From: Labilithrix luteola
GTDB taxonomy: Bacteria; Myxococcota_A; Polyangia; Polyangiales; Polyangiaceae
Assembly: GCA_026225435.1 (NCBI GenBank)
Contig: JAMFST010000135.1
Span: forward strand, 1-8,553
Direction of reading: 5' to 3'
DNA: 8,553 nucleotides
The notes under the pieces are model-generated. The model worked only from the letters and a program-made list of their open reading frames with translations. It did not search any database and was not told the DNA's origin. Positions 6,386 through 8,553 of this stretch are shown in pieces; the stretch's first letter is position 1; each line of letters opens with the position of its first letter. Both the position numbers and the translations under genes were made by a program.

Positions 6386-7900
6386 ATGCACGTCGTCAGC
6401 CTCGCCCTGTCCGCGCTCGACGTCATCGTCGTGGGCTACGTGCTGCTCTTCTTCGTCATCAACTTCACCTTCGTGCTCGTCAGCCGCGCCTTCATCGGCA
6501 GCGATCTCGCGCGCGAGCACGTGCACCCGGCGATGGGCCGCGAGCAGGGGCGCTTTCTGCCGCATATCACCCTGCTCGTACCGGCCTACAACGAAGAAGT
6601 CACGATTTGCGAGAGCGTGAAGTCGCTGCTGCGCCTGCGCTATCCGTCGTTCGAGGTGGTCATCTGCAATGACGGTTCGAAGGACCGCACCGTCGAGGTG
6701 CTGCTGCGCGCCTTCCACTTCGTGCGCACCGAGATCGACTACGACGAGCAGCTCGCCTGCGCCAAGATTCGCGGCTTCTACGAGGTGCGCGGCAAGCTGC
6801 CGCCGGGGCTCACCCGCCTCGTGCTCATCGACAAGGAGAACGGCGGCAAGGCCGACGCGCTCAACGCCTGCATCAACGTGGCGCAAGGCGAGTACGTCAC
6901 CAGCATGGACGCCGACAGCTTGCTCACGCCCGACGCGCTCTTGCTGGCGGCGCGGCCGATCGTCGACGACCGCGAAGGGATCGTCGCCGTCGGAATCCAG
7001 GTGGGCATCTCCAACGGCTCGCTGGTCGAGGACGGCAAGGTGGTCGAGATGCGCCTGCCGAAGACCTGGATCGGACGATTCCAGATCGTCGAGTACATGC
7101 GCTCGTTCGCCCAGGGGCGCATGGCCTTCGCCGCCTTCCGCTCGTTGCTCGTGCTCTCGGGTGTGTTCGCCCTGATGAAGCGCGACACGGTGCTCGCCAT
7201 CGGCGGCTTTCTCACCAAGAAGATGCGCTCCAAGGTGGGGATCGAATACTGCGGCGCGGGCGTGCACACCGTCTGCGAGGACATGGAGATCGTGGTGCGC
7301 CTGCACCGCTACCTCCTCGACAAGAAGCTCCCCGGGCGGATCATGATCCTGCCGTTTGCCACCGCGTGGACCGAGGCTCCGGAGAATTATACGGACATCG
7401 GCAAGCAGCGCTCGCGCTGGTACCGCGGCCTGCTCGAGGTGCTCGTCTACCACCGGGCGATGATGTTCAACCCGCGCTTCAAGCAGATCGGGATGTTCTC
7501 GCTCCCCTACCAGCTGATCTTCGAGGCGTCGGCGCCGGTGGTCGAATGCGCCGGGTATCTGGTGTTGATCGTGACGATCGCGCTCGGGCTCCTCTCGCCG
7601 CGCGCGCTCTTCGTGTATCTCGGGCTGGCGATGGCCATCAACCTGGTGCTCAGCACCCTGTCGGTCCTGCTCTGTGTGTACACCCAGCGCGGGGCGGGGG
7701 ACGACATCGAGGGGCTGGCGCTCTTCAAGTACGCGCGGCTGCGCGACGTGCTCGTGCTCCTCTTCGCTGGCGTGCTCTCCAACATCGGCTACCGGCAGTA
7801 CCTCGTCGCCTGGCAGCTGAAGGGGCTGTGGGACTACCTGAAGGGCAAGCAGGGGTGGGACAAGTTCGCGCGCAAGGGCTTCGCGCCGGGAGCGACGTGA
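6386..7900 (+). CDS. Processive family-2 glycosyltransferase (polysaccharide synthase)
   Basis: A 504-residue inner-membrane enzyme that polymerises a sugar from a nucleotide-sugar donor, of the cellulose/PNAG/hyaluronan synthase type. All GT2 processive motifs are present: PAYNE (66-70), NDGS (95-98), NGGKADALN (152-160), metal-binding DAD (175-177), the catalytic-base ED (298-299) and QRSRW (341-345, the QxxRW motif). One membrane helix precedes the catalytic domain (about 10-32) and several follow (about 385-403, 406-431, 452-468). There is no C-terminal PilZ domain, unlike BcsA, so direct c-di-GMP control through PilZ is not expected. The product cannot be told from sequence. The ATG at 6386 puts the first helix at the N-terminus; the frame stays open far upstream, but only across the opposite-strand genes. 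It is divergent from the YaiO-like gene and overlaps the downstream signalling gene by 4 bp. Confidence 0.93.
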   Translation: MHVVSLALSALDVIVVGYVLLFFVINFTFVLVSRAFIGSDLAREHVHPAMGREQGRFLPHITLLVPAYNEEVTICESVKSLLRLRYPSFEVVICNDGSKDRTVEVLLRAFHFVRTEIDYDEQLACAKIRGFYEVRGKLPPGLTRLVLIDKENGGKADALNACINVAQGEYVTSMDADSLLTPDALLLAARPIVDDREGIVAVGIQVGISNGSLVEDGKVVEMRLPKTWIGRFQIVEYMRSFAQGRMAFAAFRSLLVLSGVFALMKRDTVLAIGGFLTKKMRSKVGIEYCGAGVHTVCEDMEIVVRLHRYLLDKKLPGRIMILPFATAWTEAPENYTDIGKQRSRWYRGLLEVLVYHRAMMFNPRFKQIGMFSLPYQLIFEASAPVVECAGYLVLIVTIALGLLSPRALFVYLGLAMAINLVLSTLSVLLCVYTQRGAGDDIEGLALFKYARLRDVLVLLFAGVLSNIGYRQYLVAWQLKGLWDYLKGKQGWDKFARKGFAPGAT

Positions 7901-8553
7901 GCACGGTCCACGCAGGAGCGCTCGCAGGAGCGATGGTGGTGGTCTTCGCCGCCGACGACCGGGCGCGCACTCTCCACGAGGAAGCGCTGACGGCGGCGGG
8001 CGCGACGGCGCGCGTGTGCACCGAGGCGGACGTGCTCACCGTCGTGCGGGGCGCGCCGCCCGATGCGGCCATCTTCGACGTGGGGCAGGAGCCGGAGCGC
8101 TGGGCGATCCTCACCGCGGCGCGGCGGGAGATCGAGGACCTCGGGACGCGCGCGTTCCCCGTGCTGGTCACCGCGCCGCCCGGGGTGTCGCTGGCGCGGG
8201 TGGCGCCGTTCGGCGGGATCGCCATCGCCGCGGGAGACGAGGCGGCGCTGCTCGCGCGCCTCGGGCAGGAGATCGAGCGGCAGCGGCTGATCACCTCGTT
8301 GCGCGAGCTGTCGGGGCTGGGCGATCGGGTGGAGGCGCTCGGGCGCGCGCGGCACGCCTTCTCGCACGACGCCAAGGTGCTCCTGGGGATCGCGCTCGGC
8401 TTCGCCTGCAACCTGCGCGATCACATCGCCGGGCCGATGACCGCGATGCAGGAGGAGCACGTGAAGCACGTGCTCGACGCCATCAACGATCTCGGGAAGA
8501 TGCTCGACCGGCACGTCGAGACCGAGTCCGTCGACGCGCGCGCCGGAGCTGCG
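7897..8553 (+). CDS. Receiver-like plus HisKA-like signalling protein (3' end beyond window)
   Basis: 219 codons from GTG at 7897, still open at the right edge. The GTG overlaps the glycosyltransferase stop (GTGA), and GGGAG lies 4 nt upstream, so translation is probably coupled. Residues 13-125 resemble a receiver domain: Asp20-Asp21 in the acidic pocket, Asp61 (AIFDVG) at the phosphorylation position and Thr92 after a hydrophobic strand. The conserved Lys-Pro near the end of a receiver is not evident (region GGIAIAAGDE, 106-115), so it may be atypical or inactive. A helical linker follows (about 118-150), then AFSHDAKVLLG (154-164), resembling a HisKA box with candidate His157, and a helix up to about 208. 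An ATPase domain, if present, lies beyond the window. There is no membrane segment, so it is likely cytosolic. ATG at 7933 is an alternative start. Most likely a histidine kinase with an N-terminal receiver regulating the polysaccharide locus (inference). Confidence 0.65.
   Translation, partial: MSTVHAGALAGAMVVVFAADDRARTLHEEALTAAGATARVCTEADVLTVVRGAPPDAAIFDVGQEPERWAILTAARREIEDLGTRAFPVLVTAPPGVSLARVAPFGGIAIAAGDEAALLARLGQEIERQRLITSLRELSGLGDRVEALGRARHAFSHDAKVLLGIALGFACNLRDHIAGPMTAMQEEHVKHVLDAINDLGKMLDRHVETESVDARAGAA

Noticed and set aside
6305..7453. Upstream extension of the YaiO-like frame across the glycosyltransferase gene
   Set aside because: The sequence is antisense to a confident gene. 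The hydrophobic leader starting at the GTG at 6304 marks a natural N-terminus.
7911..7932. Tandem CGCAGGAGCG copies near the start of the signalling gene, giving AGGAG just before ATG at 7933
   Set aside because: AGGAG is only 2 nt from that ATG, too close for a good ribosome-binding site. The GTG at 7897 with GGGAG and a 4-bp overlap is preferred; the repeat is probably just Ala/Gly codon repetition.
7725..8514. Two overlapping minus-strand ORFs at the right end
   Set aside because: Ser/Arg-rich shadows opposite the glycosyltransferase end and the receiver-HisKA gene, with no recognisable domain; the plus-strand gene has better coding features.

Overview
The window is very GC-rich DNA with dense, closely packed genes and a strong G/C preference at third codon positions. 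A bacterial Ser/Thr (Hanks-type) kinase, a receiver/histidine-kinase-like protein, an outer-membrane barrel protein and a processive glycosyltransferase together suggest a Gram-negative, signalling-rich lineage such as the Myxococcota. This is inferred from gene content and composition; the window has no rRNA or other taxonomic marker.

Layout. Five genes lie on the minus strand. In transcription order they are: a TPR plus beta-barrel outer-membrane protein of YaiO type (5009-6304), a small cysteine-containing hypothetical protein (4754-4969), an ArgD-type class III aminotransferase (3473-4696), a large eight-helix membrane protein with a degenerate P-type ATPase fold (831-3455), and the N-terminal 212 codons of a Ser/Thr protein kinase running off the left edge (1-637, TTG start). 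The first four are separated by only 17-57 bp and could be one transcript. A 193-bp gap with a possible promoter precedes the kinase. Divergently, on the plus strand after an 81-bp intergenic region, lie a family-2 processive glycosyltransferase (6386-7900) and, overlapping its stop codon by 4 bp, a receiver-like plus HisKA-like signalling protein that runs off the right edge (7897-8553).

How they may work together. The glycosyltransferase (inner-membrane polymerisation of an extracellular polysaccharide) and the YaiO-like protein (periplasmic TPR plus outer-membrane barrel) form a plausible divergent glycan synthesis/export pair, with the coupled signalling protein a candidate regulator. The most unusual gene is the ATPase-like protein. 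It keeps the eight-helix P1B architecture, but the phosphorylated Asp and Lys of DKTGT, the CPC ion-binding motif, the TGE actuator motif, the HP motif and the first Asp of GDGxND are all gone. A TRASH/YHS-like Cys4 motif and an Asp-rich linker are attached at its N-terminus. It looks like a P-type ATPase pseudoenzyme maintained as an intact gene, and is the best candidate here for undescribed biology.

No tRNA, rRNA, CRISPR array, insertion sequence or attachment site was recognised. Several very long ORFs opposite or upstream of the real genes are high-GC artefacts.
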